DNA of 44,503 nucleotides, taken from positions 1 through 44,503 of the forward strand of contig JAJDAE010000294.1 of assembly GCA_029262035.1 (NCBI GenBank), in the 5' to 3' direction. Below, piece after piece: positions 35,996-43,876 of this stretch. The notes below the pieces were generated by a model. That model did no database searches. It was not told the origin of the DNA and worked only from the letters and a program-made list of their open reading frames with translations. The translations under genes were made by a program, and so were the position numbers. Origin of the DNA: Candidatus Zhuqueibacterota bacterium. GTDB taxonomy: Bacteria; Zhuqueibacterota; Zhuqueibacteria; Oceanimicrobiales; Oceanimicrobiaceae. Within the stretch, counting starts at the first letter, position 1. Each line of letters starts with the position of its first letter.

Positions 35996-36196
35996 CTATC
36001 CTTTTGTTACGAGAGTTGCGTGAAGACCCTTTGGACCGGCCTCACTTTCAAACTGTACCTCGTCGCCCTCATTTAAAGTCTTGTATCCCTCCGACTCAAT
36101 CGCTTTATAATGCACAAAAATATCATCGCCATCCTCCCTGACAATGAAACCATAACCTTTAGCATTATTAAACCATTTAACTGTACCAGTTTCCAT
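35996..36196 (-). CDS. Cold-shock domain protein, CspA family
   Basis: This 66-residue single cold-shock domain has both RNA-binding motifs: [15 protein letters not shown] (RNP1, KGYGFI) and [10 protein letters not shown] (RNP2). It ends [11 protein letters not shown]. The family binds single-stranded RNA and DNA, melts mRNA structure and often acts in cold or stationary-phase adaptation. AGAGG lies 5 nt before the ATG. It is monocistronic, with its own promoter candidate and a strong terminator. Confidence 0.96.
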   Translation of the reverse strand: METGTVKWFNNAKGYGFIVREDGDDIFVHYKAIESEGYKTLNEGDEVQFESEAGPKGLHATLVTKG

Positions 36197-36219
36197 AAAA
36201 ACCTCTACATTTAATTAAA

Positions 36220-36249
36220 GTATTAACGTACAGCCTTTGTAGCCTTCAA
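36220..36249 (-). promoter_or_regulatory. Possible promoter of the cold-shock gene
   Basis: On the - strand, TTGAAG (36249-36244) and TAATAC (36225-36220) are 18 bp apart, giving a leader of about 15-20 nt before the ATG at 36196. The short leader is unlike the long 5' UTR of E. coli cspA. Confidence 0.4.
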
Positions 36250-36440
36250 AAATTACACAACTAGTAAACATTGCATACCACTCCATACAATTTACATTTA
36301 TAAATTTTTGGTAGACCCAAGAAATTTGAGTTATGTTAAATACATTGAAAGGCGTTTAAAGAAGTGTACCTTACTTAATTCTTTTAACGATATAGATTAG
36401 AGAGATAAAATGCAAGGATTTTTTTGATTGCACATTTCAA

Positions 36441-36469
36441 TTTACTTTTTTTGGAAAAATTTTTATATT
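36441..36469 (+). promoter_or_regulatory. Possible promoter giving a leaderless esterase transcript
   Basis: TTTACT (36441-36446) and TATATT (36464-36469) are 17 bp apart. The expected start of transcription falls on or within 2 nt of the ATG at 36478, and no Shine-Dalgarno lies between. Confidence 0.35.
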
Positions 36470-36477
36470 CACGTATT

Positions 36478-37248
36478 ATGAAATTAGAAAGCACTTTTTA
36501 CGGTAGCGCAGCAAATAGTATAGTGATTTTGCATGGTCTGCTAGGTGCTTCTACAAACTGGACAACCATTGCAAAAAGACTTGGTGAAGAATATAGCGTC
36601 ATCGTACCATCACTTAGAAATCATGGGAATTCGCCACATGGGAGCCATAGTATTGAACTCATGCGCAATGATGTTTATGAACTATTAGAGGGTGAAGAGG
36701 TTGAAAAGACCTTATTAATTGGTCACTCAATGGGAGGTATGGCAGCGATGTCTTTTGCGTTAGCCTATCCGGAGAAACTAATGGGGTTAATAATAATTGA
36801 TATTACACCTCAAGCCGGCTCATCCCAAATGAGTCTTATTTTTGATAATTTACTCGGGCTTGAACTTAACAAAATCAAAAACAAGGACGACGCTGACGCT
36901 AAATTAAGTGAATCTATAAATGACAAAGCCGTGCGTCAATTTTTACTACAAAATTTAAAACAAAAGCAAGGTAACTACTTCTGGAGATGTAACCTTGAAG
37001 AATTAAACAGCTTCATCCGTGATAAAAATACCTACATACTTGATTCAAACCGTCAGTACTCCGGGCCGGTATTATTTATCGGAGGGGGGAAATCAGACTA
37101 CAGAATAGACCAAAAAGAAGCTCTCATAAAAAATCATTTCCCCAATTATAAATTAGAGATGATCCCGGATGCGGGACATTGGGTTCACTTTGAAGCAAGA
37201 GAGTCCTTCCTGGAAATGGTTGAGAAATTTATTACAACTTACTGTTAA
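36478..37248 (+). CDS. Alpha/beta hydrolase, YbfF-like esterase
   Basis: This is a 256-residue cytosolic hydrolase. ATG 36478 begins KLESTFYGSAANSIVILHGL, the normal family start; an in-frame TTG at 36424 adds an unrelated tail. The oxyanion-hole segment is ILHGLLGASTNWTTIA, the nucleophile elbow GHSMGGMAA, and the catalytic His lies in DAGHWVHFEARESF. PSLRNHGNSPH is typical of the YbfF/ABHD11-like acyl-ester hydrolases. The substrate is unknown. It converges on thiI, with only 2 nt between the two stop codons. Confidence 0.9.
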   Translation: MKLESTFYGSAANSIVILHGLLGASTNWTTIAKRLGEEYSVIVPSLRNHGNSPHGSHSIELMRNDVYELLEGEEVEKTLLIGHSMGGMAAMSFALAYPEKLMGLIIIDITPQAGSSQMSLIFDNLLGLELNKIKNKDDADAKLSESINDKAVRQFLLQNLKQKQGNYFWRCNLEELNSFIRDKNTYILDSNRQYSGPVLFIGGGKSDYRIDQKEALIKNHFPNYKLEMIPDAGHWVHFEARESFLEMVEKFITTYC

Positions 37249-37250
37249 CG

Positions 37251-38441
37251 CTAAAATTTTGATGCTTCAATACTTGCAGCTCTAAATTCTTTTATCTCAG
37301 ATTGTTCAATAGCCCTATCCAACAAAACATCCATTTCAAGGCTCTTTTCAGCAAGATATAATTCCTTTGGGCTGGCTTTGGTTGCAGGGTTCTTTGGTAC
37401 GAACAATGAACAGCAATCCTCGTAGGGTTGAATAGAAATATCAAAAGTCCCAATTTCTTTTGCACGCTCAATAATTTCATCTTTATCAAAGCCGGCCAAT
37501 GGCCGCAAAATTGGCAAACCGGTTACTTCGGCAACCACTCGAATGTTACTGATTGTCTGTGAAGCCACTTGCCCAACATTTTCTCCTGTAACCAACGCTT
37601 TTGCATTTTCAATCTTTGCAATTCTTTCTGAGAGTCGAACCATATATCTCCGATACAACAGAACACGAAGTGCAGACGGGGCTTTCGCCATTATTTCCTT
37701 TTGTATGTCAATAAAAGGGATAAAATAGGCCTTTGCATACAATTGGAACCGTGTAAGCTGTTCAATAATCTTTTCCGTATTCTCTTGAGATGCAGGGTTG
37801 GTGTAGGGCTGACTGTGAAAATGGGCATAGATTAATTTCACGCCTCTTTTCAAAATCATATAAGAAGAAACAGGTGAATCTATTCCTGAAGAAAGCAAAC
37901 TCACTGCTGCTTCATTCGTGCCAACGGGGAGACCACCCAGACCTTTAACTTTTTCTAAATATAGTAAAGCACCCTTTTCTGCAATCTCAATAAAAAGGGT
38001 CTCATCCGAATTTCCGAGGTCAACTTTTTTCCCGGACTTTTCCACAATAAATGCGCCAACTTGTTGGTTAATTTGAACCGATGTCAACGGATATTCTTTT
38101 TGCGCCCGTTTCGTTCTGACTTTAAAAGAACCAAAAGTTAATTCTTTAAGAAGCTTCCACCCTTCCTCTTTCAGAGTCTCGATATCTTTATTTACAAATA
38201 GCCCAAAACTAAAATGGGAGACACCGAAAACAGTAGCAAGAGATTTTTGAACCTCTAAAGTGTCACATGAAGCAGATAGATAAATTACTATTCGACCACG
38301 CAGACGGTTAATTTCCCTAAAACTTTTACGAGGACAAGCTCTTCTAATATTATTGACCAGTTGTTTTTCAAAATAAACTCTGTTATTTCCTTTAAGAGCT
38401 ATTTCGCTATAATGCACAACTATAATTTTCATTACTGCCAT
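37251..38441 (-). CDS. thiI: tRNA 4-thiouridine synthetase ThiI, short form without rhodanese domain
   Basis: This is a 396-residue protein. An N-terminal ferredoxin-like/THUMP region (IVVHYSEIALKGNNRVYFEK; FKVRTKRAQKEYPLTS) is followed by a PP-loop adenylation domain with LLSSGIDSPVSSYMI near residue 185. The canonical SGG of the PP-loop reads SSG here. YEDCCSLFVPKNPATK near residue 342 holds the conserved cysteine region. ThiI adenylates U8 of tRNA and transfers sulfur to it, and in some organisms it also supplies sulfur for thiazole synthesis. There is no C-terminal rhodanese domain, as in Gram-positive ThiI, so a persulfide donor acts directly. It starts 18 nt after the TPR-like gene, so the two are probably one operon. 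ATG 38441 follows AGGA closely, and ATG 38432 is an alternative start. Confidence 0.92.
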   Translation of the reverse strand: MAVMKIIVVHYSEIALKGNNRVYFEKQLVNNIRRACPRKSFREINRLRGRIVIYLSASCDTLEVQKSLATVFGVSHFSFGLFVNKDIETLKEEGWKLLKELTFGSFKVRTKRAQKEYPLTSVQINQQVGAFIVEKSGKKVDLGNSDETLFIEIAEKGALLYLEKVKGLGGLPVGTNEAAVSLLSSGIDSPVSSYMILKRGVKLIYAHFHSQPYTNPASQENTEKIIEQLTRFQLYAKAYFIPFIDIQKEIMAKAPSALRVLLYRRYMVRLSERIAKIENAKALVTGENVGQVASQTISNIRVVAEVTGLPILRPLAGFDKDEIIERAKEIGTFDISIQPYEDCCSLFVPKNPATKASPKELYLAEKSLEMDVLLDRAIEQSEIKEFRAASIEASKF

Positions 38442-38459
38442 TTTCCTACAGATCCAAAT

Positions 38460-39182
38460 CTAAATTCCAGCCATCAACTTTTTGGCTTTCGTAAGGTTCT
38501 TGTTTTTTTTCAAAGCATTTCTGAGCATTTTTTGGGCTCTTTCAATGTGACCAAGCTGAAGATAATACTGCGCTACTGAATAGTAAATTTCATCAAGTCC
38601 TTTGCCGTTACCAAACCGCTCAACTAATTCATAAGCATTTTTCCCGAAGTGTTTTTTTGCTTTATTGGGGTTTTCCAATAACACAGTTAACAACAAAAAA
38701 TTATGTTTATTATGTACGATTAATTTTTTTAAAACTTCAATTCCATCATCAAATAACGAATCAATATATTCAATTTGTGTTTTATAGTTATCAACATTCC
38801 TTTCATAGGCGGCTTTATCTTCAACATAGTGCTCCATCACATATTTCAGTTCTCGAACGACCAAGACCTTGTGGAAAAGGAGTCCTATATTGTTAACCAG
38901 CGCTTGTTCATACTCGATGGGAGTAAATTTGTCAGAATCCTCAAATTTATTTTTTTGTGGATCGATAACCCGTTTATACAACAAATGGCAATCTTCTTTT
39001 GTCCGATACAAAACATCAGAGAGATCGCGCATTTGCTGGAAAGGCACCTTTGAGGTACGACTTAAAAACCCCCTATTGGATTTAAAAATATCACGAGCCT
39101 CAAGGTATTGCATTACGATATTTTTGATTTTCCATTTTTTAATATTAACCAAGTAAGGTTTTACAAATTCTTTTTTTTGCAT
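38460..39182 (-). CDS. TPR-like helical protein of unknown function
   Basis: This protein has 240 residues when started at ATG 39182, which has a near-perfect AGGAGG 4 nt upstream; an ATG at 39251 lacks such a site. No signal peptide is seen. The body is almost all helical and charged (MRDLSDVLYRTKEDCHLLYK; YVMEHYVEDKAAYERNVDNY). The C-terminal 70 residues look like two TPR-like helical hairpins (LDEIYYSVAQYYLQLGHIER; AQKMLRNALKKNKNLTKAK). I do not recognise the family. Co-transcription with thiI is likely from the 18-nt gap, but a functional link is not evident. Confidence 0.7.
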   Translation of the reverse strand: MQKKEFVKPYLVNIKKWKIKNIVMQYLEARDIFKSNRGFLSRTSKVPFQQMRDLSDVLYRTKEDCHLLYKRVIDPQKNKFEDSDKFTPIEYEQALVNNIGLLFHKVLVVRELKYVMEHYVEDKAAYERNVDNYKTQIEYIDSLFDDGIEVLKKLIVHNKHNFLLLTVLLENPNKAKKHFGKNAYELVERFGNGKGLDEIYYSVAQYYLQLGHIERAQKMLRNALKKNKNLTKAKKLMAGI

Positions 39183-39186
39183 TTCT

Positions 39187-39192
39187 CCTCCT
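39187..39192 (-). promoter_or_regulatory. Strong ribosome binding site deciding the TPR-like gene start
   Basis: AGGAGG on the - strand, 4 nt before the ATG at 39182. It is the best Shine-Dalgarno in the window. Confidence 0.8.
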
Positions 39193-39243
39193 ATGAGAGC
39201 ATTACGATCGGATTTGCACCCAAATTTCTCCAAGCCAATCGCT

Positions 39244-39375
39244 TCAAACATCTTCCAGCAACTCAGTCCGCTTCTTTTTCAGTTCAATTAAAATTCCAAC
39301 GCCTAAAACCAAACTACCTAAACCGCGTATCACAAAAACGACAACATAAGATACATCTTTCTTTATCTTCTGCAA
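39244..39375 (-). CDS. Possible small membrane protein (43 residues, TTG start or frameshifted ATG)
   Basis: A 43-codon frame reads LQKIKKDVSYVVVFVIRGLG and then SLVLGVGILIELKKKRTELL. That is a basic N-terminus, one hydrophobic helix with a central Arg, and a charged tail, so a typical small single-pass membrane protein. The only in-frame initiation codon near its start is TTG at 39375. However, an ATG one frame away lies 12 bases upstream (ATGAAAATAATTTGACTTG). Deleting one T from its ATTT run would fuse MKII to the frame, so a sequencing or natural frameshift is possible. No Shine-Dalgarno is clear. It lies between the subtilase terminator and the TPR-like gene. Confidence 0.35.
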   Translation of the reverse strand: MQKIKKDVSYVVVFVIRGLGSLVLGVGILIELKKKRTELLEDV

Positions 39376-39454
39376 GTCAAATTATTTTCATTTAAACACC
39401 CGGTTTTAGCGTTAAAAAATGAATAATAAACTTTACCATTCATCACACCAAGCC

Positions 39455-39499
39455 CCTAAAAAACAAAAACCCCCATCAGTAATCTAGATGAGGGTTTTT
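39455..39499 (-). terminator. Rho-independent terminator of the subtilase operon
   Basis: A 13-bp stem (39465-39477 with 39487-39499) has one G-U wobble on the - strand and a 9-nt loop, and runs into a T-rich tract (TTTTTGTTTTTT). It lies 25 nt after the subtilase stop. The other strand would have a C-A mismatch, which supports - strand use. Confidence 0.85.
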
Positions 39500-39523
39500 G
39501 CACTTCATTACTTAAATAAAGAA

Positions 39524-41503
39524 CTATTTCTTTTTTCGACGAAACAATCTCAGAGCAAAAACCGGGAGCATGAAAAAACCAACGTTAAGTGCGACACTCA
39601 AAGAATTTCCAATTGTATCATTTTCCAAATCTAAAGCAACGGCGGGCTGTCCACAACAGCCACCACCACTTGAAGACTCAGCAATTGAAAAAGTGAAATT
39701 GCTGTCCTTTGTCATATTGCCGGCATCATCTGTCGCAGATACATAATATAAAACTGTACTTCCCAGGGTCTGACCAGGGATTTCCCCTTTGTACTTGTCC
39801 TGACCAGAACCGGTCATGGCTACAGTCACAGCCTCCTGGCCTGTTACCTGGTATGTCAGCGTAGTGCCTTGCACCGCCGAATCATCAAGAACCTCTGCCT
39901 CAACCTTATAAGGACCGGTTTCATCGAGAGTATTTCCCAGCCGGGTAGTTCTTGCAATAATTGGGCTCGTGGATAGTGCTTTAAAAACATTCAACCTGCC
40001 ACCGGTGGACACCTTATCGGCGTATTTAGATTTCCTGTCAACCGAACCCAAAAGCCGAATAATAAGTTGATTTACCGACAAATTTGGATATTGAGATAAA
40101 ACTAACGCTGCCGCGCCACTAACGTGCGGAGTTGCCATAGAGGTACCACTTAAAGAGGCATACTGGCCTCTGGCCACAGTGCTGAAAATATTATTTCCCG
40201 GGGCTGACAACTCTACTGTTTTTTTACCATAGTTTGAAAATCCTGCCAACTGGTCACTGCTTGTGTTGGCAGCAACAGATACAACATTGGGCACTTCATA
40301 ATTTGCAGGATAAGTGGGGGCTTTATCATTATTACTGAAATCATTGCCGGCGGCTGCCACAAAAAGAACCCCCTTCTGATGTGCAAATTTGATGGCGTCT
40401 TCCAAAGCCTGAGACTTACCACCGCCGCCCCAGCTATTACTCAACACCTTTGCACCCATATTAGCGCCATAAATTATTGCACCCACGGCATCATCGGTGG
40501 TACCGCTGCCGTTACCGGCCAAGAACTTTAGCGGCATAATGGAAACGTTCCAACAAACACCAACAACACCCTTACCATTGTTTCCAACAGCGCCGATTGA
40601 ACCCGAAACATGGGTTCCATGATCATTATCGTCAAAAGGATTATTATCATCATTGTTGAAATCCCAGCCACGATAATCGTCTACAAAACCATTACCGTCA
40701 TCATCGATCTTATTATTTTCTTTGCCATCGCCAGACTCGCCCGGATTTCTCCAAATATTGGCTTTCAAGTCACTGTGGTCGGTATCCACGCCCGTATCAA
40801 TTACACCAACGATTATTGACTTGTCACCTGTTTGAACATCCCAGGCTTGCGGTGCATCGATCTGGCGCATGCCGTACAAACTGGAATATCTGCTATCGTT
40901 AGGGTCGACAGACATTTTATATACATAATTAGGTTCGGCATAAACCACGTCCGGATGCTGGTTACATTCTTCAATCGCTTCAAAAACATTTCTATTTGTG
41001 TTACATTTATAAATGCCAATTTCATCATATCGTTTTTGAATTTGAATACCGGCATTTGTCAACACGTCATTAACGCTTACTTCACCAATCTCAGTTTTGA
41101 ATTTTACGATTAATTCACCAGCTCTGAAATCGGCTGTTTCGGCTTGTTGCGCCATTGCAGGTTCCGGCTCCGGAGTTGTTGGGCTTTCGGCTGCTTCTTC
41201 AGGGAAAGCACGGACACTTTGTGTCGGTTCAATGTATTCGATAAACGAAATATTGCTGCACAGCTTAACCACTTCGCTCACACTTTGCTCTGATGACAGC
41301 TTAAAAACATCGACATTGATTTCTGGATGGGACTTTATCTTCGTAAGTCCGAGCTCCTTTGTCAATGAATCAATCTCAGAGGGACTTGCATCCTTCCGAA
41401 ATTTAATGAACACTTCCTGTGCATTGGTTAAGCCCGTGGCAAAATTGGGGGCAATTATTGCACAGATTGTTAAAACCAGTACAAGCTTAAAAAGATCACG
41501 CAT
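39524..41503 (-). CDS. Secreted subtilisin-family (S8) serine protease with doubled propeptide and C-terminal membrane tail
   Basis: This is a 659-residue exported protease. The signal peptide (KLVLVLTICAIIAPNFATG) is followed by two propeptide-like repeats: about 30-105 (EVFIKFRKDASPSEIDSLTK to IEYIEPTQSV) and about 127-200 (GELIVKFKTEIGEVSV to VVYAEPNYVYK), joined by a Pro/Glu-rich linker. The catalytic triad is clear: Asp near 235 (GVIDTGVDTDHSDL), His near 295 (DHGTHVSG) and Ser near 454 (SGTSMATPHVSGAAAL). An acidic D/N-rich loop before the His probably binds calcium. A beta-rich domain precedes the C-terminus (SSSGGGCCGQ, a hydrophobic helix, then RRKKK), which resembles tripartite sorting signals rather than a T9SS domain. 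AAGGAGG lies 5 nt before the ATG. It is last in its operon, before a terminator. Confidence 0.92.
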   Translation of the reverse strand: MRDLFKLVLVLTICAIIAPNFATGLTNAQEVFIKFRKDASPSEIDSLTKELGLTKIKSHPEINVDVFKLSSEQSVSEVVKLCSNISFIEYIEPTQSVRAFPEEAAESPTTPEPEPAMAQQAETADFRAGELIVKFKTEIGEVSVNDVLTNAGIQIQKRYDEIGIYKCNTNRNVFEAIEECNQHPDVVYAEPNYVYKMSVDPNDSRYSSLYGMRQIDAPQAWDVQTGDKSIIVGVIDTGVDTDHSDLKANIWRNPGESGDGKENNKIDDDGNGFVDDYRGWDFNNDDNNPFDDNDHGTHVSGSIGAVGNNGKGVVGVCWNVSIMPLKFLAGNGSGTTDDAVGAIIYGANMGAKVLSNSWGGGGKSQALEDAIKFAHQKGVLFVAAAGNDFSNNDKAPTYPANYEVPNVVSVAANTSSDQLAGFSNYGKKTVELSAPGNNIFSTVARGQYASLSGTSMATPHVSGAAALVLSQYPNLSVNQLIIRLLGSVDRKSKYADKVSTGGRLNVFKALSTSPIIARTTRLGNTLDETGPYKVEAEVLDDSAVQGTTLTYQVTGQEAVTVAMTGSGQDKYKGEIPGQTLGSTVLYYVSATDDAGNMTKDSNFTFSIAESSSGGGCCGQPAVALDLENDTIGNSLSVALNVGFFMLPVFALRLFRRKKK

Positions 41504-41553
41504 AGGGTCCTCCTTCCAGTTAACATCCTATGTTATTAAAAAATAGTGGATTA

Positions 41554-42447
41554 CTATTCCACTTGGTTAATTAAAGTTCCAATTTCATGAACACTAACCT
41601 CAACTGTATCTCCGGCCTTAATTGCGCCTACTCCGGCTGGAGTCCCTGTAGCGATTACATCTCCGGGCTCTAATGTACAAAACTTTGAAAGGTATGAAAC
41701 AAGCTCAGCAAAACCAAAAATCATTTTTGAAGTAGAGTTTTGCTGTTTCAGTTCTCCATTTACTTTTACGGAAATATTTAAATCATTGGGATCATTTATT
41801 TTTTGTTTTGGTACGAGAAAAGGACCGAAGGGGCAAAAAGTATCAAAACTTTTCGAGCGGAACCAAGGTCGTCCTGCATCAGTATCCCTTTTTTTCATTT
41901 CCCTGGCTGTAACATCATTAATCAAACTGAAGCCGGCGATATAATCAAAGGCCTTTTTTTCTGAAATATGACTTGCTTTTTTGCTGATTACAAGGGCAAT
42001 TTCACCTTCATGATCGACTCTTCCTGCATCAGCCGGCAGCATAATTTTACTTTCATGACCAATAATAGATGATGGGGCTTTCGAAAAAAACAACGGCTCC
42101 TCGGGAACTTTATTGCCCAACTCCTCTGCGTGCTCTTTATAGTTGCGCCCGATACATAATATCTTTTGAGGCCGGCCAACCGGTGGCAAAAATATAATTG
42201 GCGGCTTTATTTTTAGGTCGTCGAGAGGTCTGACTTTCTCCAGGTCAGAAATCAATTCCTGAAACGTATTCAGATGGAAGAAATCGGCCTCAACCATAAC
42301 TTGTAGAAAATTTAGCTCAGGGCCCTGGCCTTTATTTTTTAAATGTTTATATAGTTCCCATGCCTGTGAAAAGTCATAGAATGCGTCGTTGTACTCAATC
42401 CCGATTCGGGTTAAACCATCTTTATGCAGAAAAGAGAATGCCTTCAT
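41554..42447 (-). CDS. Fumarylacetoacetate hydrolase (FAH) family protein
   Basis: This is a 297-residue protein with a short N-terminal domain and the FAH barrel: KILCIGRNYKEHAEELGNKV, EPLFFSKAPSSIIGH, and VDHEGEIALVISKKAS with the metal-ligand Glu residues. AGFSLINDVTAREMKKRD carries the metal Asp, and GDVIATGTPAGVG closes the fold. Members cleave or decarboxylate acylpyruvates and related 2-keto acids (acylpyruvase, oxaloacetate decarboxylase, catechol-pathway enzymes), and sequence alone does not choose among these. AAGGGAAA precedes the ATG. It sits between a small cysteine-motif gene and the subtilase on one strand, 50 nt from the latter. No catabolic partners are nearby, so a housekeeping metabolite-repair role is possible. 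Confidence 0.9.
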   Translation of the reverse strand: MKAFSFLHKDGLTRIGIEYNDAFYDFSQAWELYKHLKNKGQGPELNFLQVMVEADFFHLNTFQELISDLEKVRPLDDLKIKPPIIFLPPVGRPQKILCIGRNYKEHAEELGNKVPEEPLFFSKAPSSIIGHESKIMLPADAGRVDHEGEIALVISKKASHISEKKAFDYIAGFSLINDVTAREMKKRDTDAGRPWFRSKSFDTFCPFGPFLVPKQKINDPNDLNISVKVNGELKQQNSTSKMIFGFAELVSYLSKFCTLEPGDVIATGTPAGVGAIKAGDTVEVSVHEIGTLINQVE

Positions 42448-42463
42448 TAGAATTTCCCTTTAA

Positions 42464-42637
42464 TTATTTTGTACGTCCCTTCACTTCCGAAAAAGCACTA
42501 CATTGGTTAACGGGTAATTGTGGATACCTTACAAAATTATTATCAATTTTTGAATGTTCACAGAGGATAAATGTACTGTCTTTATCGCTTTTAATTTCTT
42601 TCTTAAATTTGCAAACAGCACAAAGACCAATGTTCAT
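42464..42637 (-). CDS. Small 57-residue protein with CxxC and further Cys/His, probable metal- or Fe-S-binding
   Basis: The protein begins MNIGLCAVCKFKKEIKSDKD, continues STFILCEHSKIDNNFVRYPQ, and ends LPVNQCSAFSEVKGRTK. The pattern CxxC, then FxxCEHS, then a D...YPxLPVxxC block is one I recognise as recurring in short uncharacterised bacterial proteins ('ST-F-LC---S--D-RF-KYP-LPV--C'). Four Cys and one His could bind zinc or an iron-sulfur cluster. The ATG directly follows the TAA of the GT9-like gene (TAAATG), so translation is coupled, and the FAH-family gene starts 17 nt after its stop. There is no Shine-Dalgarno of its own. Function is unknown; short length is the likely reason automated calling would miss it. 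Confidence 0.75.
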   Translation of the reverse strand: MNIGLCAVCKFKKEIKSDKDSTFILCEHSKIDNNFVRYPQLPVNQCSAFSEVKGRTK

Positions 42638-43819
42638 TTAAATATTTTCGACTATGTCGCCAAAGTCAAGGTAATCATCCATTGTTTGATCCGAAATATC
42701 AAATGACTTTTCTTTATTAAAAATCTTGGCTCGAAGCGCCGTTTTTGCTGCCTCAATTACCTTGCTGGTCTTGATTGTTGTAATATCTTCATTTTTTGAA
42801 TTAATGGCAATGAATTTATCCTTACCAGGCTTCCAAAATTCTTCTTCCAAGCCGCCAAACAAACCTATTACCGGGCAACCGACCGCATAAGCAAGATACA
42901 TAAAGTCGATATTTGTGCAAACCATTAAACTGCAATACTGCATTAAAGCGGCCTGCTCTAGCAAATTGTATTCATCAGTTCGAAAGGGTTTAAAAGGCAA
43001 TCCTGCCTCAACTTGGGTTGCGATAGCGCTATCTCGCGAATTACAAAAAATTACAACTTTTGCCTCGATACGGGAACTAAAGTGCCGGGCAAATTCAACG
43101 TAATTTTCAATGGGCCAGGTTCGTTCTCCGTTCTCCGGGCTTAAGGCAATCCCAACCACCAATTCATTGGGTTTAATGCCGTTATAAAGTAAAATATCTT
43201 CGGCTGTCTTTTTAACTTTCTTACCCAAAGGCAATCGATTTACCGAATGATATCTTTTAATCCCGATATGGCGTAAAACCGATCTGAAGTACTCAGATGG
43301 ATGCTGCTCTTTATCTGATACGGGCGCCAAAAGGTTATATGGCAAATAATCTATCTCACCTTTTGGGATCCCCAACTCAGAACCTAAAATATACTTTGCT
43401 TTGCTAAAATGAGCGAGGAGCGCATCGAAGTAAGAATGGCCACTGGTGTTAAATACAATTACAAAATCAAACCCGGTCTTCAGCATTTTCATAAAATCAA
43501 CCAACTCACCAATAGACCAGGATAAAGGCTTACGATAAAATGGCTTAACTTCGTCGCAAACGCTAAACTGATCTTTTAAAGCAACTAATTCACCTTCAAA
43601 AAGAGCCGTGATTTTTGCAGCAGGAAATTGTCGGCGGACCGCCTTAAATGCAGGCAAAGATAGCACAATCTCATGAAGACGCTCATTTCCACAAATTATC
43701 AAAATGGTATTGACATCTTTACTTGTAAAGCTTTCCGGTGGGATCAGTTTTTGGGTGAGTTTCTTTTCAGCTGTTTTGACAATAAATCCCCGGAGAGCCC
43801 TTTTAAAACCGGCACTCAT
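42638..43819 (-). CDS. Glycosyltransferase family 9 (heptosyltransferase-like) protein
   Basis: This protein has 393 residues from ATG 43819, which has GGGAG about 5 nt upstream; the TTG at 43837 would start before that site. The GT-B fold is recognised by ILIICGNERLHEIVLSLPAF and KAVRRQFPAAKITAL, then VVGIALSPENGERTWPIENY, VEFARHFSSRIEAKVVIFCN, LMVCTNIDFMYLAYAVGCPV and IGLFGGLEEEFWKPG. This is the layout of ADP-heptose:LPS heptosyltransferases. The usual Gly/Asp-rich N-terminal loop is altered (CGNERLHE), so donor or acceptor may differ. It follows a group-1 glycosyltransferase by 57 nt, suggesting lipopolysaccharide core or other envelope-glycan synthesis at the membrane face. Confidence 0.85.
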   Translation of the reverse strand: MSAGFKRALRGFIVKTAEKKLTQKLIPPESFTSKDVNTILIICGNERLHEIVLSLPAFKAVRRQFPAAKITALFEGELVALKDQFSVCDEVKPFYRKPLSWSIGELVDFMKMLKTGFDFVIVFNTSGHSYFDALLAHFSKAKYILGSELGIPKGEIDYLPYNLLAPVSDKEQHPSEYFRSVLRHIGIKRYHSVNRLPLGKKVKKTAEDILLYNGIKPNELVVGIALSPENGERTWPIENYVEFARHFSSRIEAKVVIFCNSRDSAIATQVEAGLPFKPFRTDEYNLLEQAALMQYCSLMVCTNIDFMYLAYAVGCPVIGLFGGLEEEFWKPGKDKFIAINSKNEDITTIKTSKVIEAAKTALRAKIFNKEKSFDISDQTMDDYLDFGDIVENI

Positions 43820-43876
43820 CCTTTCTCCCTGATTCAATTATAAATTTATTCCATCTTCCCTGTTTTTGACAATAGC

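Noticed and set aside
41097-41546. 149-codon open frame on the + strand across the subtilase N-terminus
   Set aside because: It is the complement of a clear signal peptide and propeptide region; the translation looks like a shadow.
42360-42641. 93-codon open frame on the + strand over the FAH gene start and the gap
   Set aside because: The opposite strand encodes the patterned 57-residue cysteine protein with coupled start, which explains this DNA better.
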